From positions 1 to 64,000 of the IMG/VR virus record IMGVR_UViG_3300046692_000091: DNA of 64,000 bases; one strand, given 5' to 3'. The notes beneath the pieces were generated by a model. The model ran no database searches, was not told where the DNA came from, and worked only from the letters and a program-made list of their open reading frames with translations. The position numbers and the translations under genes were made by a program. The stretch's first letter is position 1. Every line of letters starts with the position of its first letter. This DNA comes from a virus. This document shows positions 22,776-30,450 of this stretch, one piece after another.

Positions 22776-23147
22776 TTGAAAAAGATCATCGCAGTGCATC
22801 GTAAACGACATGGGATTTCTTACATCCCAAAACACTACGTGAAAGACCTAGCTGATGGTGTTAATATCATCAGCATTATTTTGGAAGGTGATCGTCGACC
22901 AGCCTTTAAGCCAAATCAGAAAGTACTTGAACTGACTGATTTGGCTTTCGGTTTGAATGGCGAGGATCACATGAACGCGTTGGACTTTCTAGATGAATTG
23001 AATGGGGAAAACCTTTTCATTCATTGTGAGATGGGTATCAAGCGTTCCAAGAACCTGGCGCAGTGGCTACAGTATCAGCGACCACAGTACCGCATTGGTT
23101 GCCATACCACTGACTTTTGTACAGCTCTTCTGATTCGTAAGGATTAA
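22776..23147 (+). CDS. Cys-X5-Arg protein phosphatase-like, 123 aa, TTG start
   Basis: FIHCEMGIKRS (residues 81-91) is the HC-X5-R-S loop of tyrosine and dual-specificity phosphatases; Cys84 would be the nucleophile and Arg90 would hold the phosphate. The length is short for the family (usually 150 or more), as in minimal phage or archaeal forms. The start is TTG 22776 with AAGGAAAG 5-12 bases upstream; an earlier in-frame ATG (22695) would overlap the previous gene by 62 bases with no ribosome site. It may remove phosphate from host proteins or RNA ends. Substrate unknown. Confidence 0.7.
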   Translation: MKKIIAVHRKRHGISYIPKHYVKDLADGVNIISIILEGDRRPAFKPNQKVLELTDLAFGLNGEDHMNALDFLDELNGENLFIHCEMGIKRSKNLAQWLQYQRPQYRIGCHTTDFCTALLIRKD

Positions 23148-23149
23148 AA

Positions 23150-23614
23150 ATGCGATTTGATATACCTCAGCATGCTATTCCGTCTTTCTTGCGACTAGTT
23201 GAAAAAGATGAACTAGCGAAGCATGTGTGGATGTGGGGACAGTACATGGATTCATTCAGTACCCCATTGTACATTGAAACAGGTGTACCCCTCTACGAAA
23301 CCCAGAGTGCCATGATGCAAGCTGGGTTTACCTCTGACAGCGATGTGATGGAAGCCATGAAATGGAGAATGGCGTTGCTGACAGAAATGTTCGAGGATGG
23401 CATACATGTCCATACTGGCGTTGCTGATCGCCTCTCTGTACGCATGGCCTCCGATTGTTACGTACTCAGCTACGAATCCATTGGGCGTATACGCGACTGG
23501 TGCTGGATCAATCAGAATGCAGACGAACAGTTTCGACTCGATCGTCCATTCGATGTAATGGCTGCATTAGTACGCCGCTTCCCTAATCCGCATGATAATA
23601 CCACCACGGTTTAA
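23150..23614 (+). CDS. Soluble early protein, 154 aa
   Basis: ATG 2 bases after the phosphatase stop, with AAGGATTAAAA upstream, so co-translated with it. Mostly helical, Met- and Trp-rich, with no membrane segment. No motif recognised. Its pairing with the phosphatase could be functional. Confidence 0.7.
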   Translation: MRFDIPQHAIPSFLRLVEKDELAKHVWMWGQYMDSFSTPLYIETGVPLYETQSAMMQAGFTSDSDVMEAMKWRMALLTEMFEDGIHVHTGVADRLSVRMASDCYVLSYESIGRIRDWCWINQNADEQFRLDRPFDVMAALVRRFPNPHDNTTTV

Positions 23615-23620
23615 TTCCAC

Positions 23621-23902
23621 ATGACTTCCACGTATTCTGAACCAGTTAGCACCGCAGACGTACTGTACATCGAACACTACGGTAATCCGAATTCTTTCGG
23701 TATGTTGGCACAACGTATTACCGACCATTTTGGTCCAGACGTCAAACTCAGTCAGTTTGATATCGAACCAGAACGCCTGCAAGTTCGAGGGTGCATGTGC
23801 TGTAATGACTCCAGTGACTACGAAATCTATTTGGTGATTACCCGCCGCAACGATCTGTGTGAATCAACTGCAGATCAGCTGATGTCCAGCCTTACGATCT
23901 GA
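23621..23902 (+). CDS. Small soluble early protein, 93 aa
   Basis: ATG 6 bases after the previous stop. Alpha/beta-looking, with a CMCC cluster (residues about 58-61) that could bind metal or be redox-active, but no second pair is seen. Function unknown. Confidence 0.65.
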   Translation: MTSTYSEPVSTADVLYIEHYGNPNSFGMLAQRITDHFGPDVKLSQFDIEPERLQVRGCMCCNDSSDYEIYLVITRRNDLCESTADQLMSSLTI

Positions 23903-23925
23903 TTTTCTACCCCGAGGGATTACAC

Positions 23926-24498
23926 ATGACTACTCAAGTGACTGATACTGAACTACTGAAAGCTATCTGTGAAGTTGTTTCCGGTTCCCCAACGAATCGG
24001 CTTGCCAGCATCCAGAACATGGTTGACTGCATGAAACGTCACCCAGAAGCATCTGGGACACTCAGTGATGCCATGACGAGTCATTGTGTGGACAATCTCG
24101 AATGGGTGATTATTGGCAAGTGTTCAGATTCCGATCTGACCATGCATGCTGCCAACCTGATCCGTGCTTACTTCTTTGCACATCTGCGCCGTCACGAACT
24201 TGTGTACATTCACAAAGATCGATCGAAGGTTACGGTGAGTATTGCAATGGTGAAAACCAAGCATGAAAATAATATCGCTTTCTATCGGGTATCTTCAGTG
24301 AATCCAGAAGGTGTACCTGGCGAAGAAGAATACTACATGTTCCCTACCTGGAAATTCCAGGCAGGTGTCTCACGTCGTTGCCGGGAAGCCTCCCCAAACA
24401 AGCGTACAGCCTTCGGGTTAGCTTCTCCTCACGATGCAGTAGACGACAACATCCAACCAGTTGAGCCACGCGTAAGACGGGTTGTTGAAGAAGACTAA
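23926..24498 (+). CDS. Soluble early protein, 190 aa
   Basis: GAGGGATTACAC precedes the ATG. Helical N-terminal half with several Cys and His, beta-rich middle (LVYIHKDRSKVTVSIAMV), and a charged, probably disordered C-terminal tail (ending RVRRVVEED). No motif recognised. Last gene before a strong terminator. Confidence 0.75.
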   Translation: MTTQVTDTELLKAICEVVSGSPTNRLASIQNMVDCMKRHPEASGTLSDAMTSHCVDNLEWVIIGKCSDSDLTMHAANLIRAYFFAHLRRHELVYIHKDRSKVTVSIAMVKTKHENNIAFYRVSSVNPEGVPGEEEYYMFPTWKFQAGVSRRCREASPNKRTAFGLASPHDAVDDNIQPVEPRVRRVVEED

Positions 24499-24513
24499 CT
24501 GCAATGACGACAT

Positions 24514-24541
24514 AAAGGGCTACCCACTGAGGTAGCCCTTT
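24514..24541 (+). terminator. Strong 11-bp terminator
   Basis: AAAGGGCTACC (24514-24524), loop CACTGA, GGTAGCCCTTT (24531-24541), then CTTAAAAG. Preceded by GACATAA as at other module ends. Confidence 0.85.
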
Positions 24542-24570
24542 CTTAAAAGATTAACGTTTTGTAAGGATAC

Positions 24571-24804
24571 ATGATGGACGCTAAGTTGATACAACACATC
24601 CGGGAAAACATGCCCCGGTTCAGTCATCACGATACAATTGAAGATCCACCGAACCCACCACGTGGACCTACGGTAGTGGTACGTATCGATGGTCCAGCAC
24701 TGAATATCTACGGGGATGAGACACACCACAAACCATTCCCAGATATCAGTGAGAAGATTCGTGCCGATGGTGCGGTGTTTGCTCTACGGGATATAACGGC
24801 ATAA
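24571..24804 (+). CDS. Small protein whose N-terminus echoes the 32239 protein, 77 aa
   Basis: TAAGGATAC precedes ATG 24571 (ATG 24574 also possible). It begins (M)MDAKLIQHIRENMPRF, matching MDPKLIAGIKARMPRM at the start of the 542-residue protein at 32239. The rest differs: a Pro-rich linker (EDPPNPPRGP), then a short beta-rich part. Either a truncated paralogue or a protein that binds the same partner through a shared N-terminal helix. Function unknown. Confidence 0.65.
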   Translation: MMDAKLIQHIRENMPRFSHHDTIEDPPNPPRGPTVVVRIDGPALNIYGDETHHKPFPDISEKIRADGAVFALRDITA

Positions 24805-24842
24805 AGCTATCCATCAAGGTAGCTACTTATTTAAGGATGAAC

Positions 24843-25250
24843 ATGAGCAATTCTAAAGTTACTAGCTTGACTGATGCAATCAAAGGTAGCATGGACGCGA
24901 TGGCTAATACCCATCTGCTGGTAAGCAACTTGTTGAAAGAAACCGACCTGCGTGATGTGAACGAACAGTTCGCTGCAGAGATGGGTAAGTCTTTGCAAGC
25001 GTCGTTGTACGATCTGGAGAAAGTTCACGATAACCAACGGAAAGCAATTGCCCAACTGGCAGCTGTTCTTTACTACAAAGACATGGAACTCAACAAAGGT
25101 TCTAAAGGGGAATGGCGAGAGATCGCTACGGCGCAAAAGCATTACCGTGTGAGTCTGGATGCAATCCGCAGCCTGCGTGAAACCTACGGCATTAACCTGG
25201 TAGAAGCACGCCTGGTAGTAGAAGCGTACAATGCAGGCATGTTTGAATAA
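24843..25250 (+). CDS. Helical early protein with L7/L12-like end, 135 aa
   Basis: I chose ATG 24843 because TTAAGGA then has normal spacing; ATG 24837 overlaps that site. Mostly helical. The final 35 residues (AIRSLRETYGINLVEARLVV) resemble the helix-turn-helix pattern of the ribosomal protein L7/L12 C-terminal domain (IKxLRxxxGxxLxEAxxxV). The resemblance is short and may be convergent. Followed by a strong terminator at a convergent junction. Confidence 0.7.
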   Translation: MSNSKVTSLTDAIKGSMDAMANTHLLVSNLLKETDLRDVNEQFAAEMGKSLQASLYDLEKVHDNQRKAIAQLAAVLYYKDMELNKGSKGEWREIATAQKHYRVSLDAIRSLRETYGINLVEARLVVEAYNAGMFE

Positions 25251-25254
25251 GACA

Positions 25255-25300
25255 ACATAATGGCTACCCTTCGGGGTAGCCGCTATGCCTTATTTTTTTT
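25255..25300 (+). terminator. Terminator at convergent junction, copy A
   Basis: GGCTACCC (25262-25269), TTCG, GGGTAGCC (25274-25281), then GCTATGCCTTA and a run of ten T. About 45 bases from ACATAATGG onward are repeated at 38154, also between convergent genes. Confidence 0.9.
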
Positions 25301-25304
25301 TTGT

Positions 25305-25694
25305 TTAATTCGGTTCTCGACCGAGGTGCATCAAGACTTCATGACAAGTATCAAGATCATAGAAGACACGATCATATTCACCTGTGTGAATCTCTAAGTA
25401 ATTCCCTTCGGTATGAGGGAATGGTTTCTGGAAAGCATCAATAACAATACGCTTACTGTAGAACAAATCTTTCAGCAGGATGTCTCTACGCAAAACAATC
25501 TCGGATTCACCGATAGTTGAATGATCCCACTCGATACCTTTAAGGATACTGTGTGCGATCTCCCCTGCTGCGTTTAGAACAGGGATAAGGTTCTGACTAG
25601 CCGTGAACACTACCACACGTGCCGAAAGTCCCATACGAGCTTTATAGACAACATGGTTACGTAAGGCTTCGATCAGGTGATCAATTTGTTTCAT
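25305..25694 (-). CDS. Small soluble protein downstream of helicase, 129 aa
   Basis: On the - strand, I chose the ATG whose complement is CAT at 25692-25694, with CGGAGTACAAA just upstream; an in-frame upstream extension to 25766 lacks such a site. Alpha/beta-looking with no membrane segment. It follows the helicase gene after a hairpin (25727-25744). Function unknown; a replication accessory role is possible by position. Confidence 0.7.
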   Translation of the reverse strand: MKQIDHLIEALRNHVVYKARMGLSARVVVFTASQNLIPVLNAAGEIAHSILKGIEWDHSTIGESEIVLRRDILLKDLFYSKRIVIDAFQKPFPHTEGNYLEIHTGEYDRVFYDLDTCHEVLMHLGREPN

Positions 25695-25726
25695 TTTGTA
25701 CTCCGGGAATAGGGTAACGGAATAAA

Positions 25727-25744
25727 TTCTCCCCGAAGGGAGAA
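25727..25744 (-). terminator. Hairpin after helicase gene
   Basis: Read on the - strand: TTCTCCC, TTCG, GGGAGAA, then TTTATTCC. It lies between the helicase stop and the next start, so the downstream gene may get less transcript. Confidence 0.7.
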
Positions 25745-25772
25745 CCATTCCTGCAACCACCACCAAGGTTCG

Positions 25773-27305
25773 TTAGATAGACCAAGCATCGTCACCAGCT
25801 GCACCAGACATTCCTGGGAGCGCACGCATGCTGTAATCTGCTTCTTTGTCGATGTCCCATGGAATTGTTCCCACAGGTGCAAATGGAAGTACACAGTATT
25901 GGTCAGCTTCACCAGTTACAGTGTTCCGATGTTTACCACGCTGAATGGTGAAGTACGATTTGCCTGCTACCTTAACAATGTGGAAAATGAGTTCCAAGTC
26001 TGGTTCCTGACCAAGACGACGGCAACCATCATAGTAACCACGGTTAGCTACAATCTTCACGAAGTCTTCTGTGTTCTCACGCATGAGCTGCAACGCATCA
26101 GATGACAACTGGTGTGGACTGAAGAATGTAATGCCTCGTGGAGCCGTGTAGTTACGCATACGACGGAATAGAAGTCGAATGTCATCACCAGCTACCTTCG
26201 CATCCAAACCTGTCTTCGGCAACATGTTAAGATAGTCAACGCAAAGATATTGGATCTCGTAACCCTGAGCCTGCAAACCATCTAGCCAGTTAGTGAAACC
26301 AGCAATAGTAAAGTCAGTTGGGTCAAAACGAGTAATCAGAACTTTGAAACCAGATTCCTGCAAACGAGCAGAAATGTATTGGGTAGCCATGACCGGATCG
26401 ATCAGTGTTTCATCTACAGCTTCGCCAGTCTCGTTCTCCATCAGATACTTATAAAGGATCAACAAGTTGTCAGACAGTTCGTTCTCTAGTGTTACGAATA
26501 AGCAGAGAGGCTTCTTGTTCTTATCTCGCATGAATGGTTTGTTGAACAAACAAATGTGCGAGAATACAGTCAGAGCAAAACCAGTTTTAAAGTTGTGCTG
26601 CAGACCACCACCTAGAATGAACTCACCACGACGGATAGCGCCCAGTTTACCAAGCATGCGGTTAAGACCTTTCCAACCAGTCTTAAATGCACCTTCAATG
26701 GACATAGTCTCTTTAACAGCTTCGAAGTATCGAGCTACGCCTTCTGGATCATCGAAGTCAACAGTACCGATTTCAGCAGGGTGCTTAGCTTCAGCACGAG
26801 CTTGTACAAATGGATCAAGCTTGGATTGCATCTCACGGATCAGACTGATGCTATTAGTAGAACCAGTAGCATTAAATAGAAGCTTGTGAGAATACTCCTT
26901 CATGATCTGAGAGATCTTCGTATCATTCAAGTGAGCACGCAGAACGTTACGCTTCTCATTGATACGCTGCATGATGGACAAGCCATCAGGGAATACTTCG
27001 TTTACCGCAGCCGCAACTGCTTCAAATAGGTATGACTCTTCACGAGCACAAACTTGAACGTTCTGAAGAACTTCCATGAGGCTCGGGAACTCGGTAGGTG
27101 TCTTGCAGTTAAGATCAACTACTAACCTACGAAGCTCTAAAAATGTTTGACGTCCATGGTCGCTATCGATCGAAGTTTCTTTAACTTGGATCGTTTCGAT
27201 TACGTCAGAAATCAGCTCGGTCGAGGCCGATGCAGGGGAGTCGTCGCGATGCTCTAGGCAGAGCAAAGTGATGCAACTAACTAAAAGTTGTTTATGCGAA
27301 GACAT
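25773..27305 (-). CDS. DnaB/RecA-fold replicative helicase-like protein
   Basis: 510 residues: a helical N-terminal half and a RecA-type ATPase from about residue 205. Seen: GGGLQHNFKT (232-241) at the Walker A place, FVTLENE (270-276) at the catalytic-glutamate strand, IQYLCVDYLNMLP (351-363, Walker B with Asp357), SPHQLSSD (396-403) like the DnaB sensor loop, and RGKHRNTVTG near the C-terminus like the arginine-finger region. The order and spacing fit a DnaB-family 5'-3' helicase. The Walker A loop is atypical: Asn-Phe replaces the usual Gly before Lys-Thr. Transcribed away from the 27431 gene. A UvsX/RecA-like recombinase is a less likely alternative. Confidence 0.75.
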   Translation of the reverse strand: MSSHKQLLVSCITLLCLEHRDDSPASASTELISDVIETIQVKETSIDSDHGRQTFLELRRLVVDLNCKTPTEFPSLMEVLQNVQVCAREESYLFEAVAAAVNEVFPDGLSIMQRINEKRNVLRAHLNDTKISQIMKEYSHKLLFNATGSTNSISLIREMQSKLDPFVQARAEAKHPAEIGTVDFDDPEGVARYFEAVKETMSIEGAFKTGWKGLNRMLGKLGAIRRGEFILGGGLQHNFKTGFALTVFSHICLFNKPFMRDKNKKPLCLFVTLENELSDNLLILYKYLMENETGEAVDETLIDPVMATQYISARLQESGFKVLITRFDPTDFTIAGFTNWLDGLQAQGYEIQYLCVDYLNMLPKTGLDAKVAGDDIRLLFRRMRNYTAPRGITFFSPHQLSSDALQLMRENTEDFVKIVANRGYYDGCRRLGQEPDLELIFHIVKVAGKSYFTIQRGKHRNTVTGEADQYCVLPFAPVGTIPWDIDKEADYSMRALPGMSGAAGDDAWSI

Positions 27306-27430
27306 TTTAGCGGTATTCCTGAAAGTGAATGTTTCTAATTATGTGCCGTGTATTATTAACTTGGTAGGTAGTTTATTACATATCCCTATGTATCCAGCTA
27401 TAACGTCAACATTCAACGGGGTGTCCTCCA
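27306..27430. promoter_or_regulatory. Divergent intergenic region
   Basis: 125 bases between the divergent helicase and 27431 genes, AT-rich, so promoters for both directions should lie here. TTTATTAC at 27372-27379 is a weak match to the early core but lacks the upstream box and is 52 bases from the ATG. No clear hairpin. Confidence 0.4.
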
Positions 27431-27967
27431 ATGGTCAAACTGTTAGTCCTACCCGTCACCCTACTGGAACATTTCCGTAATGACGGCGTACAGCTTACTA
27501 AATTGCTTGACATCAACTATATGGCAAGCGTTGCGTCAGTCAGCGATCTCGCTGCGATCCATGACGCGATCAATAAATTCCCATTCAAGTTTTGTGAATC
27601 CACTAAAGTTGAATTAGCAGATAGTCCGGTATCCGGCCTTATGCAACTAGCCAGTGCTCCAGGTGTTACGAACCTTAAGATGCAAGATTTACACAATCGT
27701 GTAGAAGGACGTATTACTAACAACGCACTAACTAAAGCTCTGCATCCTAGCCTAGAATGCTATGAATACAGTCTTTATCCTGTAGATGAGAATCTTTGGG
27801 TTGCTGTGCAAAAGAGTTTGCACATGGGTAATGGCGATCCTGCTCGACTCTCCATCAAGGCCAATCGTGCATTATTTGATAGTATGATTGGCGAACTGAT
27901 GCGAACTCGAACATTCGAGAGTGTCGCTTCAACAAAACTGTTCACTTATTATTTAGAGGCATTGTAG
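27431..27967 (+). CDS. Soluble protein upstream of capsid gene, 178 aa
   Basis: ATG after ACGGGGTGTCCTCCA. No membrane segment. Mixed helical and beta, no motif recognised. It lies 66 bases before the major capsid gene and could be a capsid-assembly or late regulatory factor by position only. Confidence 0.7.
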   Translation: MVKLLVLPVTLLEHFRNDGVQLTKLLDINYMASVASVSDLAAIHDAINKFPFKFCESTKVELADSPVSGLMQLASAPGVTNLKMQDLHNRVEGRITNNALTKALHPSLECYEYSLYPVDENLWVAVQKSLHMGNGDPARLSIKANRALFDSMIGELMRTRTFESVASTKLFTYYLEAL

Positions 27968-28033
27968 GCCAAGCTCCTACATCCCTGAATTTTGTAACAC
28001 CACCAAAAACTCATCCCTTCGAAGGAATAGAAT

Positions 28034-30250
28034 ATGAATCTCGATTCACTGTTTAAACATAATGCCCAGAAGCAATACACCCGCTTCTCGATGGAAGACT
28101 TCCTCGGCGCACTGGAAGCAGAACAGAACTACGGCGACAGCGTTCTGGCTAAAGGTAAAGACCTGGTTGGTTTCATTAGCCAAGAAAACTTCGGTGACAT
28201 CTCGGAAGTCCAACGCGGCACCGCTGGTCAAATGTATACCGACATCGGTACTACCATGAAGAAGTTCGGTTTCGAACACTTCAAAGAAGGCCGTGGCTAC
28301 ATCACCGAGAACCAACAGCGCGCTGCTACAGTAGCTGCTATTGCATGTGCTGATCCAGAAGCTTACAAACGCGCTCTGCGTGCTGTAGCTAAAGAAGTCA
28401 TTTCCAACGAAGACAACGTTTACAACGTACGTCACGAATTCGGCGGTCCTGCTGGTGCTCTGCAAGTATTCCAAGACCACCTGGGTCTGGAAAACTACAA
28501 CGAAAAATCTCAACGTGACTTCCGCGTCGTAACTGTTGGTTACAACCTCGAAGCTTCCCGTCAGGATGAGTTCGCTGAACGTCTGTACCCTACTACCGTT
28601 ATCAACCCAGTTGAAGGTGGTGTTGTTCAGGTTCTTCCTTACATCGCTGTAATGAAAGACGTCTACCACGCTGTATCGGGTGCCAAACTGGCAAACGCAG
28701 AAGTAAACATGGTAGAAGCATACCGTGACCCTTCGATCCTGGATGACAACTGCACCGACCTGATCCCTGCTGTTGATCCAGATGGTACCAACCTGAAGTT
28801 CTTCACTGATCCTGCTCTGGTTCCACATCACGTTGTTACCAACGAACAGAACATGTCGGTTACCACTGGTCCTCTGCGTCCAAACGTTAAGATCGACCTG
28901 ATGGGTAACTCGAACGCCAACCTGCTGATCAACAAAGGCATGCTGGACATTTCTGATACCATCGATCCAAGTGGTCGTCTGAAAGCTCTGTACGTCAAGT
29001 TCGATGGCAAAGTAATCCGTTTCGTTGTTGACCGTCTGCCTACCGCTGTGTTCCAGCCTGGTCTGGTTGGTGATACTCGTCAAGCTAAACTGGACTTCGT
29101 AACTGACGACCTGGTTGTTGGTGCTGACACCAAAGCAATCGACGGTTCGATCTCTGCTAACATGCAGGAACTGGTTAACCGTAAGTGGACTGCACGTGTA
29201 AGCGTATCGTTCAGCGGTCATGTATCCACTTCCCGTGGTGATGCTCGTTACGGCGCTGCTGGTATCGAAATCGACCGTATCGTCGACGAAGACCGTAAGC
29301 TGATCTCGATCGAATCCGGTGACGGTGCTGATCTGGTTGCTGCTATCGGCGATCTGGAAGTTGTAGGTTACGACCTGGACGTTAAGTTCACCAACACTAA
29401 CCGCCGTCAGCGTGGTCACCTGTTGCAAACTCGCGCTATCCAGTTCCGTCACCCAATCCCGATGCACGCTCCGGTTACCCTGCCAATGTCCACCATGGAC
29501 GAGCAAGGCCCAGGCGACGTCGTTAAGGCGCTGACTGTTAACACCAACATCCGTAACAGCAACAACGCTGTTAAACGTCTGTTGAACTACCTGGCACAAC
29601 TGAAAGAAGTTGTTGGTAATGGTTACGACCGTCCTAAGTTCGGCGCTGTTGAAGGTGCTCTGAGCATCATGATGCGTCCAACCTACCGTGAAGGTTCGTT
29701 GCACCTGCCTGACCACATCGACACCCTGAAGTCTCAGGATCGCTGGCAGGACGTTTGCAGCACCATCTTGAACTTCGCTAAAGGTATCCTGTTCCCAGCA
29801 TACCGCGAGTCCAACATCGAAGCTGCTTTCCGTGTGATCTCGGGTAACCAAGACGAGAAGCCAATGTTCATCTTCGCTACCGACAAAGAAATCGGTAACT
29901 ACCTGATGACTCAAGGCGACGACCGTACCCTGGGCGCAATCCTCGAGTACGACCTGGTAACTACCAACAACGAACTGTTCGATGGTAAACTGGTAATCGT
30001 TCCTACTCGTAAGAACCCAACCGAAAACGACATCCTGTCCTTCGGCCAGTTCTTCTACGTATCGACCGTCATCGCTGACCTGCCTATCACCCGTGGTGGC
30101 AACCAAGTGACTCGTGAGATCGCAGCTGTTCCGTTCAACCTGCACGTGAACAACATCCCATTCGCAATCAACCTGACCATCACTGGTCTGGAAGAAGTGA
30201 TGGGCAAATCGCAGTGGAACAAACCACTGATCGATGCTATCTCTGCTTGA
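28034..30250 (+). CDS. Major capsid protein, phiKZ-like
   Basis: 738 residues, close to the length of the phiKZ major capsid protein. The codon choice is far more uniform than in neighbours (GGT, GCT, CTG, GAA, AAC, CGT), the mark of a very highly expressed gene; this bias also leaves a false 699-codon frame open on the other strand. AAGGAATAGAAT gives a good ribosome site. An N-terminal helical, Glu/Lys-rich part of about 150 residues could be a processed delta-like region, then a long alpha/beta body fits the HK97 fold. It is placed upstream of the portal gene as in related phages. In-frame coding-like sequence continues past the TGA (see 30251). Confidence 0.85.
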   Translation: MNLDSLFKHNAQKQYTRFSMEDFLGALEAEQNYGDSVLAKGKDLVGFISQENFGDISEVQRGTAGQMYTDIGTTMKKFGFEHFKEGRGYITENQQRAATVAAIACADPEAYKRALRAVAKEVISNEDNVYNVRHEFGGPAGALQVFQDHLGLENYNEKSQRDFRVVTVGYNLEASRQDEFAERLYPTTVINPVEGGVVQVLPYIAVMKDVYHAVSGAKLANAEVNMVEAYRDPSILDDNCTDLIPAVDPDGTNLKFFTDPALVPHHVVTNEQNMSVTTGPLRPNVKIDLMGNSNANLLINKGMLDISDTIDPSGRLKALYVKFDGKVIRFVVDRLPTAVFQPGLVGDTRQAKLDFVTDDLVVGADTKAIDGSISANMQELVNRKWTARVSVSFSGHVSTSRGDARYGAAGIEIDRIVDEDRKLISIESGDGADLVAAIGDLEVVGYDLDVKFTNTNRRQRGHLLQTRAIQFRHPIPMHAPVTLPMSTMDEQGPGDVVKALTVNTNIRNSNNAVKRLLNYLAQLKEVVGNGYDRPKFGAVEGALSIMMRPTYREGSLHLPDHIDTLKSQDRWQDVCSTILNFAKGILFPAYRESNIEAAFRVISGNQDEKPMFIFATDKEIGNYLMTQGDDRTLGAILEYDLVTTNNELFDGKLVIVPTRKNPTENDILSFGQFFYVSTVIADLPITRGGNQVTREIAAVPFNLHVNNIPFAINLTITGLEEVMGKSQWNKPLIDAISA

Positions 30251-30331
30251 AGGAATCCGGGTAACATCCGTCGACTAGAAGATGGATCAATCCGGTATCT
30301 GGAAGATGGTCCCGAGAGGTACCTAGAGTAG
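30251..30331 (+). other. In-frame LEDG-repeat continuation after the capsid stop
   Basis: Directly after the TGA (30248-30250) the same frame stays open for 26 codons to TAG at 30329-30331 and encodes two LEDG units and a final YLE (RRLEDGSIRYLEDG, then PERYLE). Such repeats are common at the ends of phage structural proteins, and a related one ends the 56837 protein here (ARYLEDGDARLMETGD). It is either a readthrough extension of the capsid protein or a recently lost tail. Confidence 0.6.
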
Positions 30332-30335
30332 CAAA

Positions 30336-30367
30336 CATAACTGCCTCCCCTAGCGGGAGGCTTTATG
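30336..30367 (+). terminator. Boxed terminator after the capsid gene
   Basis: CATAA (30336), GCCTCCC (30343-30349), a 5-base loop, GGGAGGC (30355-30361), TTTATG. It starts 5 bases after the TAG of the in-frame continuation. Confidence 0.85.
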
Positions 30368-30375
30368 CCGTGTTA

Positions 30376-30404
30376 GACTGCAATTAATTTCAGATCTATA
30401 TTAC
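30376..30404 (+). promoter_or_regulatory. Early-type promoter in the capsid region
   Basis: TATATTAC at 30397-30404 with a poor upstream box (GACTGCAAT) at the same distance, 47 bases before the ATG at 30451. It suggests that the following genes are expressed early even though capsid genes surround them. Confidence 0.65.
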
Positions 30405-30450
30405 TGTTATACTAGATTCCCAACCCTCTTTAGATCTTGAGATCCTAATC

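Noticed and set aside
28046-30145. A 699-codon open frame on the - strand opposite the capsid gene.
   Set aside because: It follows from the very uniform codon choice of the capsid gene; its product is Val/Gln/Thr-rich noise, and no ribosome site was seen.
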